Shown here one piece after another: positions 8,045 to 18,600 of a DNA stretch of 57,418 nucleotides. Each line of letters begins with the position of its first letter. Within the stretch, counting starts at the first letter, position 1. The position numbers were made by a program, and so were the translations under genes. The DNA comes from Actinomycetes bacterium (lineage in GTDB: Bacteria > Actinomycetota > Actinomycetes > Actinomycetales > Micrococcaceae), in the NCBI GenBank assembly GCA_023426375.1, contig JAFAAV010000091.1:1-57418 (forward strand), read 5' to 3'. The notes under the pieces are model-generated. The model made no database searches. It saw only the letters and a program-made list of their open reading frames with translations, and was not told the DNA's origin.

Positions 8045-8982
8045 GCGCGCAGAACCATGAACCGGTGACGCCGGAAACTCCCGTCACCCAACCCGCTGCG
8101 AGTTTCGAACCCGCGGAGTCACGCGGTGACGCCCGCCCGGTCTCCTTCTTCCGACGGTTCCTCTCGCAGCCCGAGGCCAAGTTCGGCCTGGTACTGACCG
8201 GCCTGGTGTTGCTGGTCGCCATCGCGGGGCCGTTCGTCGTTCCCACGTGGACCGGTTACGGCCCCACCTCCTACGCGGGCAAACCGTTCCAGTACGACAT
8301 TTTCGGCACGGACAACCTGGGCCGCGACGTGCTCTCCCGGTTCCTCGAGGGCGGCTGGCGCTTGCTGCTGTACTCGGCCCTGGCGACTCTCCTGGGCGTG
8401 GGACTCGGAACGATCCTCGGTATGCTCGCCGCATTCCGCGGAGGCTGGATGGATTCGGCCATCATGCGCACCGGTGACGTGCTGTTGGCCATTCCGCAGC
8501 TGGTCTTCGCGATGCTCGCCATCACCGTGCTGGGCCCGCAGGGCTGGGTGCTCGTGGTGGTCATCGGCATCACCCACGCCCCGCGTGTTGCTCGTGTGAT
8601 CCGTTCGGCCACCTCTGGCGTGGTCGCGGAGGATTACGTGCTCGCGTCCCAGATGTACGCCGTACCCCAGTGGAAGATCCTGGGCCGAGACGTGGTCCCC
8701 AACATCATGGGCCCGCTCATGGTCGAAATGGGGCTGCGCATGACGTACTCCATCGGCGCCGTGGCCTCGCTGTCGTTCCTGGGTCTGGGCATGCAGCCGC
8801 CCACCGCGGACTGGGGCCTGATGATCAACGAGAACCGGATTGCGCTCTCGCTCCAGCCGTGGGGTGTCATCCTCCCGGTCATCGCGATTGCCGTTCTCAC
8901 CGTGGGCACCAACCTCATTGCCGACGCCGTGTCCGGCGCCTCAGCGGGCCGCACCAACGGTTCCGCGCGAAAGGACAAGTAA
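8041..8982 (+). CDS. ABC transporter permease, DppC/OppC type
   Basis: This 313-residue permease pairs with the preceding one. It has a cytoplasmic N-terminal stretch, a first membrane segment near residues 55-75, the DppC-characteristic GTDNLGRDVLSR motif, and the EAA-like loop near DYVLASQMYAVPQWKIL. The start ATG overlaps the previous stop (ATGA). It ends with TAA immediately followed by the ATG of the ATPase gene. Confidence 0.88.
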   Translation: MSAQNHEPVTPETPVTQPAASFEPAESRGDARPVSFFRRFLSQPEAKFGLVLTGLVLLVAIAGPFVVPTWTGYGPTSYAGKPFQYDIFGTDNLGRDVLSRFLEGGWRLLLYSALATLLGVGLGTILGMLAAFRGGWMDSAIMRTGDVLLAIPQLVFAMLAITVLGPQGWVLVVVIGITHAPRVARVIRSATSGVVAEDYVLASQMYAVPQWKILGRDVVPNIMGPLMVEMGLRMTYSIGAVASLSFLGLGMQPPTADWGLMINENRIALSLQPWGVILPVIAIAVLTVGTNLIADAVSGASAGRTNGSARKDK

Positions 8983-10821
8983 ATGGTCAGCACAACTACC
9001 GTTCCCAAGGCCACGGTGGACACAGCCATTTCCGTGCGCGACCTGTCCCTGGGTGTGCAAGGCGGGGACCTGATCCTCAAGGACGTCAACTTCGACCTCA
9101 CGCCCGGCCGTATCCTGGCGTTGGTCGGTGAGTCCGGTTCCGGTAAGACCACCGCCGCGCTCGCGTGCATGAACCACTTGCGCACCGGCCTGGAGTTGCG
9201 CGGTGGTTCGGTCCAGCTTCACGAGGGCGCCTCCCGGTTCTTCAAGCAGAACATGGACCTTCTGACGCTCTCCGAGAAGCAGGTCCGAAAGCTGCGCGGT
9301 GGCACGATCGCCTACGTCCCGCAGGATCCGGCGCTCTCGCTCAACGGCGCGCTGCGCGTGGGGGAGCAGATCCACGAGGTGTTGCGCATCCACGAGTTCG
9401 GGCGTAACAGCAAGGAACGCGAGGCCCGTGTGGCCGAGGTACTCGAGGAAGTGGGCCTGCCCAGCACCAAGAAGTACCAGCGCCGCTACCCGCATCAACT
9501 CTCGGGTGGTCAGCAACAGCGCATCGGCATTGCCATGGCCTTCGCGTGCCGCCCCGCCGTGATCATCCTGGACGAGCCCACCACCGGTTTGGACGTCGCC
9601 ACCCAGGACCTCGTGCTCAAGACCGTGTACGAGTTGACCACCAAGCACGACGTTGCGGGCCTCTACATCACCCACGACCTCGCGGTGGTCGCCCAGGTCG
9701 CCAACGACGTGGCGGTCATGCTCCGCGGGGAGATCGTCGAACGCGGTCCCGCCGAGCAGGTTCTTTACCACCCGGATCATGACTACACCAAGACGCTGCT
9801 CGCCGCGGTCCCGGACCTCGAGGGCACACGCGACATGGGCGGTGGACGGCCAGTGAGCCCCAGCGCCAAGGTTCGTGCGCCGTGGGACAACAGCCACGAC
9901 GACGCCGCGCGGTCGACTTACGCCGCAGCCTCCGGTGCCACCGCCGTCTCGGCCGAGACTGCGCGATCTGGCGAGACTTCGCGGGACGGCGAGCGGGTGG
10001 CGTCGTCAACCGGCGATACGACCCAGGTACGTGACCGAGCGGCGTCGTCGACCGAGAAGAACCCGGCCAACGCACCGTTGGTGGCCGTGCGTGACCTGCG
10101 GCTGGCCTACGGGCCCGCGGTGATTCTGGACGGCATCAACCTGGACCTGGTCGAGGGCCAGACCACCATGCTGCTGGGCGAGTCCGGCTCGGGCAAGACC
10201 ACGCTTTCGCGCAGTATCGCGGGCCTCAATGACGCGTACACGGGCGAGGTGCGGTTGGACGGGCAGGTGCTCGCGAACGGAACGCGTAAGCGCAGCAATG
10301 AGGACCGCAGGCGGATCCAGTACATTTTCCAGTCGCCGTTCTCGTCGTTGAATCCGCGCCGCAGCATTGGTGACTCGCTCGAGGTGCCGCTGGAAATGAG
10401 CGGCGGGATGCCCCGGAAGCAGCGGCGCGCGGCCGTGGCCGACGCGCTGGATGCCGTGCGGCTGGGGCGCAGCTACATCAACCGCAGGCCGGGCGAACTT
10501 TCCGGCGGTGAGCGGCAGCGTGCGGCGGTGGCGCGGGCGCTGGTGAATGCGCCGTCGGTGTTGGTGTGTGACGAGATCACCTCGGCGCTGGACGTGTCCG
10601 TGCAGGCCTCGGTGATCGAGCTACTGCGCGAGCTGCAACGCGAACGCGGGCTGGCCATGTTGTTCGTGACGCACAACATCGCGCTGGCGCGGCACGTGTC
10701 CCATAAACTCGCGGTGTTGGAGAAGGGCCGACTGGTCGATTACGGACCCACGGACCACGTGCTGCGCAACCCGCAGCACGACTACACCAAGTCGTTGTTG
10801 GAGCATGTGCCTACGCTGTAG
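8983..10821 (+). CDS. Double ABC ATPase of the peptide-type importer (DppD-DppF fusion)
   Basis: The 612-residue protein carries two complete ATP-binding cassettes in one chain. The first has Walker A GESGSGKTT (49-57), signature LSGGQQQR (about 173) and Walker B VIILDEP. The second has Walker A near 399, signature LSGGERQR (about 506) and VLVCDEI. Roughly residues 285-365 between them form an Ala/Ser/Thr-rich, charged, low-complexity linker. Separate OppD and OppF subunits are fused here, a common actinobacterial arrangement. The ATG directly follows the permease stop. The importer should be energised by this single protein acting as its own heterodimer. Confidence 0.9.
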   Translation: MVSTTTVPKATVDTAISVRDLSLGVQGGDLILKDVNFDLTPGRILALVGESGSGKTTAALACMNHLRTGLELRGGSVQLHEGASRFFKQNMDLLTLSEKQVRKLRGGTIAYVPQDPALSLNGALRVGEQIHEVLRIHEFGRNSKEREARVAEVLEEVGLPSTKKYQRRYPHQLSGGQQQRIGIAMAFACRPAVIILDEPTTGLDVATQDLVLKTVYELTTKHDVAGLYITHDLAVVAQVANDVAVMLRGEIVERGPAEQVLYHPDHDYTKTLLAAVPDLEGTRDMGGGRPVSPSAKVRAPWDNSHDDAARSTYAAASGATAVSAETARSGETSRDGERVASSTGDTTQVRDRAASSTEKNPANAPLVAVRDLRLAYGPAVILDGINLDLVEGQTTMLLGESGSGKTTLSRSIAGLNDAYTGEVRLDGQVLANGTRKRSNEDRRRIQYIFQSPFSSLNPRRSIGDSLEVPLEMSGGMPRKQRRAAVADALDAVRLGRSYINRRPGELSGGERQRAAVARALVNAPSVLVCDEITSALDVSVQASVIELLRELQRERGLAMLFVTHNIALARHVSHKLAVLEKGRLVDYGPTDHVLRNPQHDYTKSLLEHVPTL

Positions 10822-10846
10822 CGCGAGCGGGAAGGATTCGTCACCG

Positions 10847-12010
10847 ATGACCACGGAGAGCGCACAGGCACTGGTTGCCGAAACTCACTTGCCCGGAACC
10901 ACCGGGCGGGTGATCCGCGAGATCTTCGAGCAGCATCTGGGGCAGACCTGCGGTGGCCTGTCGTTCAGCGTGTACCGGGACGGTGAACCGTTGGTGCGCC
11001 TGCACGGCGGTTCGCAGGAGCGGCGTTCGTCTCCTGGCGATCCGGTGGAAACGCCGTGGACCGACGAAACGTTGGCCGTGATGTTCTCCGGAACCAAGGG
11101 CATGGTGGCCACACTGGCGGCCATGCTCGTGGATGACGGCTCCCTGGACGTGCACGCTCCCGTGGCCGAGTACTGGCCCGAGTTCGCCGCGGCTGGGAAA
11201 GAGAACGTGACCGTGGCCCAGGTGCTCAACCACACCGTGGGACTGATCTACACGGACCCGGATCCCACCGACAGTTTCTTCAACCTGACCGCTCATTCCG
11301 AGATTCTGGCGCAGCAGAAGCCCGTGTGGGAGCCCGGTTCCAAGGTGGCCTATCACGCCGTCACCTTCGGGTACCTGGTGGAGACCATCATGCTGCGCAT
11401 CACCAGCAAGCGGGCCGGTCAATTGCTTGCGGAGCGGATCGTGGAGCCGAACGGGCTGGACCTGTACCTGGGACTGCCGGAAGGTCTGGAGCCCCGCGTG
11501 GCACCTGTCTTCCGCGCGCCCGGCTATGCCATCAGTACGTTCCTCAAGGACCCCGAGCGCCGCGCCATCGTGGACCGCATGTATGGCGATGCGCTGATGG
11601 GGGACGAATTGCCCGCCAACTCGCAGGCGTTCCATGCGGCGGGACTGGCATCCGGCGGCGCGATCGGTGGGGCTGATTCGATTGCCCGTGCGTACTCACT
11701 CGTGGAGTCCGGAGCGTTAGTGTCTGCGGAAACGCGCGAGTTGTTCACCCGTACCTGGTCCGAGGGCCTGGACGCCGTCAACGACCGCCCGCTACGTTTC
11801 GGTCTGGGTTACGAACTGCAAGATCCCATCCACACGTACGGGCCGGTGGAGCGGGCTTACGGGCACTCCGGCGCGGGTGGTTGTCTGCACGGCGCGTGGC
11901 CGGACTACGGGATCGGGTTCTCGTTCCACACCAACGAGATGCTCGCGGAAAACGTGGACCGCCGCGCCAAGGACCTGTTAGGCGCACTGCGTAAAGCATT
12001 GGAATCCTGA
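10847..12010 (+). CDS. Serine hydrolase of the class C beta-lactamase/EstA family
   Basis: The 387-residue product has the active-site SxxK motif in FSGTKGM, followed by the YHAVTFGYL segment that fits the YxN-like tyrosine site, and a late GHSGAGG stretch. Family members include esterases, D-aminopeptidases and beta-lactamase-like enzymes. No signal peptide is present, so it acts in the cytoplasm. The ATG at 10847 follows GGGAAGGA and lies 25 bases after the ATPase gene, so it is probably the last gene of the importer operon and may process the imported compound. The substrate is unknown. Confidence 0.82.
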   Translation: MTTESAQALVAETHLPGTTGRVIREIFEQHLGQTCGGLSFSVYRDGEPLVRLHGGSQERRSSPGDPVETPWTDETLAVMFSGTKGMVATLAAMLVDDGSLDVHAPVAEYWPEFAAAGKENVTVAQVLNHTVGLIYTDPDPTDSFFNLTAHSEILAQQKPVWEPGSKVAYHAVTFGYLVETIMLRITSKRAGQLLAERIVEPNGLDLYLGLPEGLEPRVAPVFRAPGYAISTFLKDPERRAIVDRMYGDALMGDELPANSQAFHAAGLASGGAIGGADSIARAYSLVESGALVSAETRELFTRTWSEGLDAVNDRPLRFGLGYELQDPIHTYGPVERAYGHSGAGGCLHGAWPDYGIGFSFHTNEMLAENVDRRAKDLLGALRKALES

Positions 12011-12031
12011 ATTCTCCAAGGCCCGTCTCGA

Positions 12032-12044
12032 TAGGGTAGTGACC
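12032..12044 (+). promoter_or_regulatory. Leaderless -10 promoter of the CoA hydrolase gene
   Basis: TAGGGT at 12032-12037 is seven bases before the ATG at 12045, with no ribosome site. Confidence 0.45.
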
Positions 12045-13085
12045 ATGACCACATCTCAGGAGAACTTTGTCCGGGCAGAAATCGTGGGCGGCACCGGAGT
12101 GCTCACGCTCACACGCGAAAAGGCGCTCAATGCGCTGAGCCGTTCCATGTACCACCAGATCGCCGGAGCCCTTCAGGATTGGGCGAAGGACCCGGCCATC
12201 ACCCAGGTGGTCATGCAGTCCACGCTCCCCAAGGCTCTGTGCGCTGGCGGTGACATCAAGGAGGTCCGCGAGGCCGCCCTGAACGGTCGCTCGGACGAGG
12301 TCGAAGACACCTTCGGTACCGAGTACGCCATGGACAACCTGATCGCCGAGTACCCCAAGCCGTACGTGGCCATGATGAACGGCATCGTGATGGGCGGCGG
12401 CATGGGCATCTCGGTGCACGGCTCGCACCGCATCGTCTCCGAAACCACCCTGATGGCCATGCCCGAAACCGCCATCGGTTTCTTCACGGACATCGGTGCC
12501 AGCCACTTCCTGCCGCGCGTCTCCCGGGAAACCGCCGACGGCGCTCGCGAGACCTCGCTGGAATTCGGCCGCTACCTTGGCTTGTCCGGTGCGCGCTTCA
12601 ACGGCGCGGATGCCATTGCCCTGGGCCTGGCGGACACTTACATTTCCTCGTCCGATGCCGAGGCGTTCGTGCAGCTCACGATTTCCGGCGGCGTGGATGC
12701 CGCCATCGCCAAGTTCGGTCAGGAACCGCCCGCTTCGGAGATCATCGGCAAGTGGGACGAGGTTCGCGAAACGTATGGCGGCGATTCGCTCGAGGCCATC
12801 ATCGAGCGTGCCGGCAGCGACCTGGACGGCATGAGCCCCACCGCTCTGGTCCGCGTCTTCGAGCTGCTCAACGCGGGAGCCAGGGACGAGAGCGTCCGCT
12901 CCTGCCTGGAGCGCGAACTCAGCATGGCCACGGTGGCGGCACAGTCCGAGGAATTCTTGGAGGGCGTACGCGCCATGGTGGTTGACAAGGACAAGAATCC
13001 GCAGTGGTCCCCGGCCACCGTGGCCGAGGTGGACGCGGATGAGGTTCGCCGGGTTGTGGAGCGCAAGATCGAGTTGCCGTTCTGA
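12045..13085 (+). CDS. Enoyl-CoA hydratase/isomerase-family protein, 3-hydroxyisobutyryl-CoA hydrolase type
   Basis: The 346-residue crotonase-fold protein has the oxyanion-hole segment ALCAGGDIKE, the second oxyanion strand NGIVMGGGMGISVHG, and the MPETAIGFFTDIGASHFLPR region typical of 3-hydroxyisobutyryl-CoA hydrolases (valine breakdown) rather than of simple 260-residue hydratases. The longer C-terminal part also fits that subgroup. The ATG at 12045 is preferred over a GTG two codons upstream because the -10 box is seven bases away. It may be an isolated valine-pathway gene; no other valine gene is nearby. Confidence 0.85.
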   Translation: MTTSQENFVRAEIVGGTGVLTLTREKALNALSRSMYHQIAGALQDWAKDPAITQVVMQSTLPKALCAGGDIKEVREAALNGRSDEVEDTFGTEYAMDNLIAEYPKPYVAMMNGIVMGGGMGISVHGSHRIVSETTLMAMPETAIGFFTDIGASHFLPRVSRETADGARETSLEFGRYLGLSGARFNGADAIALGLADTYISSSDAEAFVQLTISGGVDAAIAKFGQEPPASEIIGKWDEVRETYGGDSLEAIIERAGSDLDGMSPTALVRVFELLNAGARDESVRSCLERELSMATVAAQSEEFLEGVRAMVVDKDKNPQWSPATVAEVDADEVRRVVERKIELPF

Positions 13086-13111
13086 GTGCCTCATCCTCGG
13101 CTGGCCCAGAT

Positions 13112-13987
13112 GTGAGCGTTCGGACCGAGCAGCTACAGATTCCGGTCATCGGGGATTCCTCGGTGGCCGGAACGCTGTGGTTGCCTTGTGGCGAACCGTC
13201 GACGGTGCTGACCATTCATCCGGCTACCGCCACTCCCGAGCGTTTTTACCGAGGCATGGCGGAGTACTTCGCTGGCCGGGGCTACGCGGTGGTGACCTAT
13301 GACTTCCGCGGAACAGGCCGCTCCGGTCGCCCGAAGGATCATCCCGAGCTGCGCATGCGCCACTGGATGATTCAGGACGTGCCCGCGGTGGCTTCGTGGG
13401 TTCGCCCGCGATTTGGGGACCTGCCCCGAGTTGCCATCGGCCACAGTGTGGGCGCCCATGCACTCGCCCTGGACTACGGCACCGAGGGTCTCGCCGGATT
13501 CGTGACCATCTCATCCCACGCCGGCGTCACCGGTACTGTACGCGGCACGGCCGAACGACGCCGCGTGGCCGCCGTGCTTCACGTGGCCGGCCCGGTGCTG
13601 TGTCGAGTGTTCGGCTACATGCCGGGGCGTCGAGCGGGACTCGGCGAAGACATACCGTCCGGTGCCATGCTCGAGTGGGGGAAGTGGGCGCGGAAACCGC
13701 ATTACTTCTTCGACGACCCATCGATGGATGCTGTCTCGCGGGCCGCTCAGGTTTCTGTTCCCGTGCTTGCCGTGGGTGCCTCCGACGACCCCTGGGCCAC
13801 CCCGGAACAGATCGAGGAAATCACCGACCGACTCACCAGCACCACGGTGGAGCGCAGGACGTTCACGCCGGGGGAGCTGGGCGTCCCCTCACTGGGTCAC
13901 CACGGTCTGGTGCGCCGCTCGACCGGGCGCAATGCATGGCCCGCGCTGGAGAGGTGGCTGAGCGGCGTCGTCGGCGACGTGGGATAA
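13112..13987 (+). CDS. Alpha/beta-hydrolase fold protein
   Basis: The 291-residue product has the nucleophile elbow GHSVG, an acid in the SDDPW segment and a C-terminal GHHG histidine, which together make a plausible catalytic triad. YDFRGTGRSG is the usual oxyanion-loop region. No signal peptide is present. The GTG start at 13112 has no visible ribosome site. It follows the CoA hydrolase by 26 bases, so it may be co-transcribed. The substrate is not predictable; it resembles the serine aminopeptidase/lysophospholipase-like subgroup. Confidence 0.78.
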   Translation: MSVRTEQLQIPVIGDSSVAGTLWLPCGEPSTVLTIHPATATPERFYRGMAEYFAGRGYAVVTYDFRGTGRSGRPKDHPELRMRHWMIQDVPAVASWVRPRFGDLPRVAIGHSVGAHALALDYGTEGLAGFVTISSHAGVTGTVRGTAERRRVAAVLHVAGPVLCRVFGYMPGRRAGLGEDIPSGAMLEWGKWARKPHYFFDDPSMDAVSRAAQVSVPVLAVGASDDPWATPEQIEEITDRLTSTTVERRTFTPGELGVPSLGHHGLVRRSTGRNAWPALERWLSGVVGDVG

Positions 13988-13998
13988 GCGAAACCAGA

Positions 13999-14042
13999 TA
14001 GAAATGGGGGCTGCTCATCGTGGTGAGCAACCCCCATTTCTA
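13999..14042. terminator. Bidirectional hairpin terminator
   Basis: TAGAAATGGGGG (13999-14010) pairs with CCCCCATTTCTA (14031-14042); TGCTCA/TGAGCA extends the stem inwards past one mismatch. It lies between convergent genes and the outer A/T pairs serve as tail in both directions. Confidence 0.88.
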
Positions 14043-14051
14043 CTGTCTGAT

Positions 14052-15434
14052 TTAGCCCAACGGCGACGGCGTCTTGGACGTGTCCGGGGTCAGCGGGTCG
14101 GAGCCCACGGAACCGCGCACGCGGGCGATGAACGCCATGAGGTGGTAGATCACCAGGGTCGCTGCGGTGCCCAGGGCGATGCCCGCGAAGTCCAGGCCGA
14201 ACACCGACCACGTGTAGTCGGCAATGCCCACGATCATGGCAACGGCGGCAGTGGTGAGGTTGACCGGATTGGAGAAGTCCACGCGGTTCTGGACCCAGAT
14301 GCGCACGCCGAGCATGCCGATCATGCCGTACAGCACCGTGGCTGCGCCGCCCAGGACACCCTGGGGAACGGTCGCAACGGCCGCGCCGAACACGGGCATA
14401 ACGCTCAGCAGGATCGCGACGATGGCGGCAACCCAATACGCGGCGGTGGAGTAGACGCGGGTGGCGGCCATGACGCCGATGTTCTCCGCGTAGGTGGTGG
14501 TGCCGGAACCGCCGCCAGAGCCGGCAATGATGGTGGCCAGGCCGTCGGCCATGATGGCGCGGCCAGCGTAGGGGTCAAGATCGTCGCCGGTCATGAGGGC
14601 CACGGACTTCACGTGTCCGATGTTCTCCGCAACCAGCACCAGGATCACGGGGATGAAGAGCCCGGCCAGGCTCAGGTGGAACTCGGGAGTGTGGAACTCG
14701 GGGAGACCGAACAGGCCCTGTTCCTGCCACGCGGCGTTGATGGCGGTGAAGTCGACCTCGCCGCGGACCACAGCCGTGATGTAGCCGATGGCCACGCCCA
14801 GCAGGATGGATAGGCGGCCGATCAGCCCGCGGAACAGCACGGAGATCAGGATGATGGAACCCAAGGTCACCATCGCAGTGACCGGGGCTTCCATGAAGTT
14901 CGCCTTGGCCGACGGGGCCAAGTTGAAGCCAATGAGCGCCACGATGGTGCCCGTGACCAGCGGCGGCATCAGTTTCTGCAGCCATCCGGTGCCGGCCAGC
15001 TGCACGATCACGCCGATGATGGCCAACGCGATGCCGGCCATGACCACGCCACCGAGCGCACCGCCGGGGCCGTACTGGTTCATGGCGGCTGAGATCGGAG
15101 CGATGAATGCGAACGACGACCCCAGGTACGAGGGCACACGCCCCGCGGTCAGGATCAGGAACAGGATGGTTCCGATACCCGAGAAGAACAGCGTGGTTGC
15201 GGGCGGGAATCCGGTCAGCAGCGGCACCAGGAACGTCGCGCCGAACATGGCCACCACGTGCTGGGCGCCGATCGAAATGGTTCGGGGCCACACGAGCCGC
15301 TCGCGTGGGGTGACGACGTCGCCGGGGGCCACGGTGCGCCCGTCCCCGTGGAGGCGCCAGCCCAACCCGAGGCGTTCTGCGAGGCCGGGGGCGGCGGCGT
15401 CGTGAGTGGGGGGAGTGGACGGTGACGAACTCAT
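14052..15434 (-). CDS. uraA: Uracil/xanthine permease (NCS2 family)
   Basis: This 460-residue inner-membrane symporter imports uracil or a related nucleobase with protons. It has a short hydrophilic N-terminus and about 14 hydrophobic spans, with the NCS2 features SSFAFIAPISAA and the AENIGHVKSVALMTGDDL segment, whose glutamate lies in the substrate site in characterised UraA. The start ATG at 15434 is preceded by GGAGCC. It is divergent from the DtxR-family gene; the 98-base gap holds GGGCGG/CCGCCC inverted boxes. The substrate could also be xanthine. Confidence 0.9.
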   Translation of the reverse strand: MSSSPSTPPTHDAAAPGLAERLGLGWRLHGDGRTVAPGDVVTPRERLVWPRTISIGAQHVVAMFGATFLVPLLTGFPPATTLFFSGIGTILFLILTAGRVPSYLGSSFAFIAPISAAMNQYGPGGALGGVVMAGIALAIIGVIVQLAGTGWLQKLMPPLVTGTIVALIGFNLAPSAKANFMEAPVTAMVTLGSIILISVLFRGLIGRLSILLGVAIGYITAVVRGEVDFTAINAAWQEQGLFGLPEFHTPEFHLSLAGLFIPVILVLVAENIGHVKSVALMTGDDLDPYAGRAIMADGLATIIAGSGGGSGTTTYAENIGVMAATRVYSTAAYWVAAIVAILLSVMPVFGAAVATVPQGVLGGAATVLYGMIGMLGVRIWVQNRVDFSNPVNLTTAAVAMIVGIADYTWSVFGLDFAGIALGTAATLVIYHLMAFIARVRGSVGSDPLTPDTSKTPSPLG

Positions 15435-15520
15435 GAGGGCTCCTAGACAGCGGCGCGTGGCGTCTGACGGGCGGCCGGGAAATGAGTACCGCCCGCCAAA
15501 TTCTAATCCGGGGCGACCGG

Positions 15521-15532
15521 TACCCTGGACAC
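15521..15532 (+). promoter_or_regulatory. Leaderless -10 promoter of the DtxR-family gene
   Basis: TACCCT at 15521-15526, six bases, then GTG at 15533. No ribosome site is seen. Confidence 0.55.
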
Positions 15533-16213
15533 GTGCAACCCGCAGAGCTCAGTTCCTCCACCCAGGACTACCTGAAGACCATTTGGCAACTGGGGGAGTG
15601 GTCACCGGAGAAGGTCACCACCACAACCCTGGCTTCGCGTATGGGGTTAGCGGCGTCCACGGTTTCGGAGGCGCTGAAGAAGCTCACGGCGCAGGGCATG
15701 GTGACTCGCCCGTCGTACGGAGTGGTCGAGCTGACCGATGAGGGCCGCTCGGTGGCGGTCACCATGGTGCGCCGACATCGGCTGCTCGAAACGTTCCTGA
15801 CCACCAAGCTCGGATACGCGTGGGACGAAGTGCACGATGAGGCCGAGGTGCTTGAGCACGCCGTCTCGGAGAAGTTTCTGGATCGAATCGACGCATTGAT
15901 GGGGCATCCGTCCGCGGATCCGCACGGGGACGTGATTCCTTCGCCGAGCGGGGTAATCGCCGCGCCCACCGCCGTTCAGCTGGTGGATGTGCTGGAGCCG
16001 GTGGCTGTTGACGTGGTGCGGGTGTCCGATGATGATCCTGCGACCCTGCGCTATTTGGCCGGGGTTGGCGTGGTCCCGGGGACGCGGTTGCGGGTGCTCC
16101 CGGATTCGGGGTCGCCGGGGATGATTGCGGTGTCGGTTGAGGCAGCCGCACCGGCGTCCGTGGTCAGCATGGGCGTTCTCGCCGCGGAAGCGGTGTGGGT
16201 GACGCGGGTTTAG
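15533..16213 (+). CDS. DtxR/IdeR-family metal-dependent repressor
   Basis: The 226-residue protein has the three-part layout of full-length DtxR proteins: an N-terminal winged helix (TTTLASRMGLAASTVSEALKK), a dimerisation and metal-binding middle with RRHRLLETFL, CDS-typical HDEAEVLEHAVSE and the ADPHGDVIP motif, and a C-terminal SH3-like domain. With Fe(II) or Mn(II) bound, such proteins repress metal-uptake genes. The leaderless GTG at 15533 gives the usual start; an ATG further upstream (15482) would precede the promoter. Which metal it senses cannot be told. Confidence 0.88.
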   Translation: MQPAELSSSTQDYLKTIWQLGEWSPEKVTTTTLASRMGLAASTVSEALKKLTAQGMVTRPSYGVVELTDEGRSVAVTMVRRHRLLETFLTTKLGYAWDEVHDEAEVLEHAVSEKFLDRIDALMGHPSADPHGDVIPSPSGVIAAPTAVQLVDVLEPVAVDVVRVSDDDPATLRYLAGVGVVPGTRLRVLPDSGSPGMIAVSVEAAAPASVVSMGVLAAEAVWVTRV

Positions 16214-16267
16214 TGCATAGCGCCGAGATCTGAGTCAGCTTTAGGCCACCGCCAGATCTGAGGCACT

Positions 16268-16302
16268 AAAAAGCCACCTGGACCGCGTCCAAGTGGCTTT
16301 TT
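16268..16302. terminator. Rho-independent terminator
   Basis: AAAAAGCCAC (16268-16277) pairs with GTGGCTTTTT (16293-16302); TGGAC/GTCCA extends the stem around a CGC loop. The T5/A5 ends make it active in both directions. It ends the DtxR-family gene. Confidence 0.92.
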
Positions 16303-16436
16303 GATGACTGAGAGTTTGCGTGTCAGCGCGCGTTCCGCAAGAGCCGGTGTGGGAGCGATAGCCCCGACATCCCAGTCCTCAGAAGTGCATTTTTGGGCCG
16401 CTCAGGTGCATCTTTGTGGACTGGAATGTTGACCGC

Positions 16437-16736
16437 TCAGAAGTCCCTGCTGGTGGCCGCATCACTTCCGGGGTTGATCTTCTTCAAGTGGGTGCGGCGG
16501 GCCAAGCGGATCACTGGGCGAACCAGCATCAGTGCGCTGCCGATCACGAACAGCCAGGTCGCGAAAGTCATGGTGGCTTCGGAGAAGAACAAGAATGAGC
16601 CCACCAGAAAGATCACGCCGATCAAAATGTCGTTGCTGATGGAGGCGATCTCATAGCGGTCCCGGATGATGAGTTCGTGGTGACCGACTTCTAATGTGAT
16701 GTTGTTGCTTGTGCCATGGGTGTTCATGACTTCCAT
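16437..16736 (-). CDS. YrhK-like small membrane protein
   Basis: This 99-residue protein has a hydrophilic start, then EIASISNDILIGVIFLVGS leading into two hydrophobic segments, and ends with RPVIRLARR and a basic tail. The pattern matches the YrhK-like domain of unknown function. It should sit in the cytoplasmic membrane with two spans. The start may be 16736, or the ATG three codons later (16727), which has GGAAG just before it. It is isolated between terminators, so it is probably transcribed alone. Confidence 0.65.
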   Translation of the reverse strand: MEVMNTHGTSNNITLEVGHHELIIRDRYEIASISNDILIGVIFLVGSFLFFSEATMTFATWLFVIGSALMLVRPVIRLARRTHLKKINPGSDAATSRDF

Positions 16737-16800
16737 CGTGCCGCTCGACGCTGGGCTCGATCAAAAAGACGGATCCACGAGGGACTGGAGACATGAACAC

Positions 16801-16851
16801 AAAAGGCAGAGGTTGGCGCCGAAACCCCTGGTTCCAACGCCAACCCCTGCC
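16801..16851 (-). terminator. Rho-independent terminator of phosphoglucomutase
   Basis: The arms 16805-16818 and 16838-16851 form a 14-bp stem. The one non-Watson-Crick position is a G-U pair only in the minus-strand RNA, and the minus-strand RNA continues with UUUU. The hairpin therefore points to the phosphoglucomutase transcript. Confidence 0.82.
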
Positions 16852-16899
16852 CGTAATGTTCAACCCGACGGAAGCCGCCGGAATCACGCGCTCGAGAAG

Positions 16900-18534
<1,635 letters not shown>

Positions 18535-18569
18535 ACCCCAAACCTACTCGGGAAAGCCCCGCTCGTCAG
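18535..18569 (-). promoter_or_regulatory. Leaderless promoter of phosphoglucomutase
   Basis: On the minus strand, CTGACG (18564-18569), 17 bases, TAGGTT (18541-18546), six bases, then ATG. This is one of the few leaderless cases here with a recognisable -35 box. Confidence 0.6.
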
Positions 18570-18600
18570 TGACGCGACGCAATGTTCCGTTCGATTGCAC

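Noticed and set aside
16221..16265. Repeated AGATCTGAG boxes before the terminator at 16268
   Set aside because: They are too short and are interrupted; I could not distinguish them from chance or from terminator flanks.
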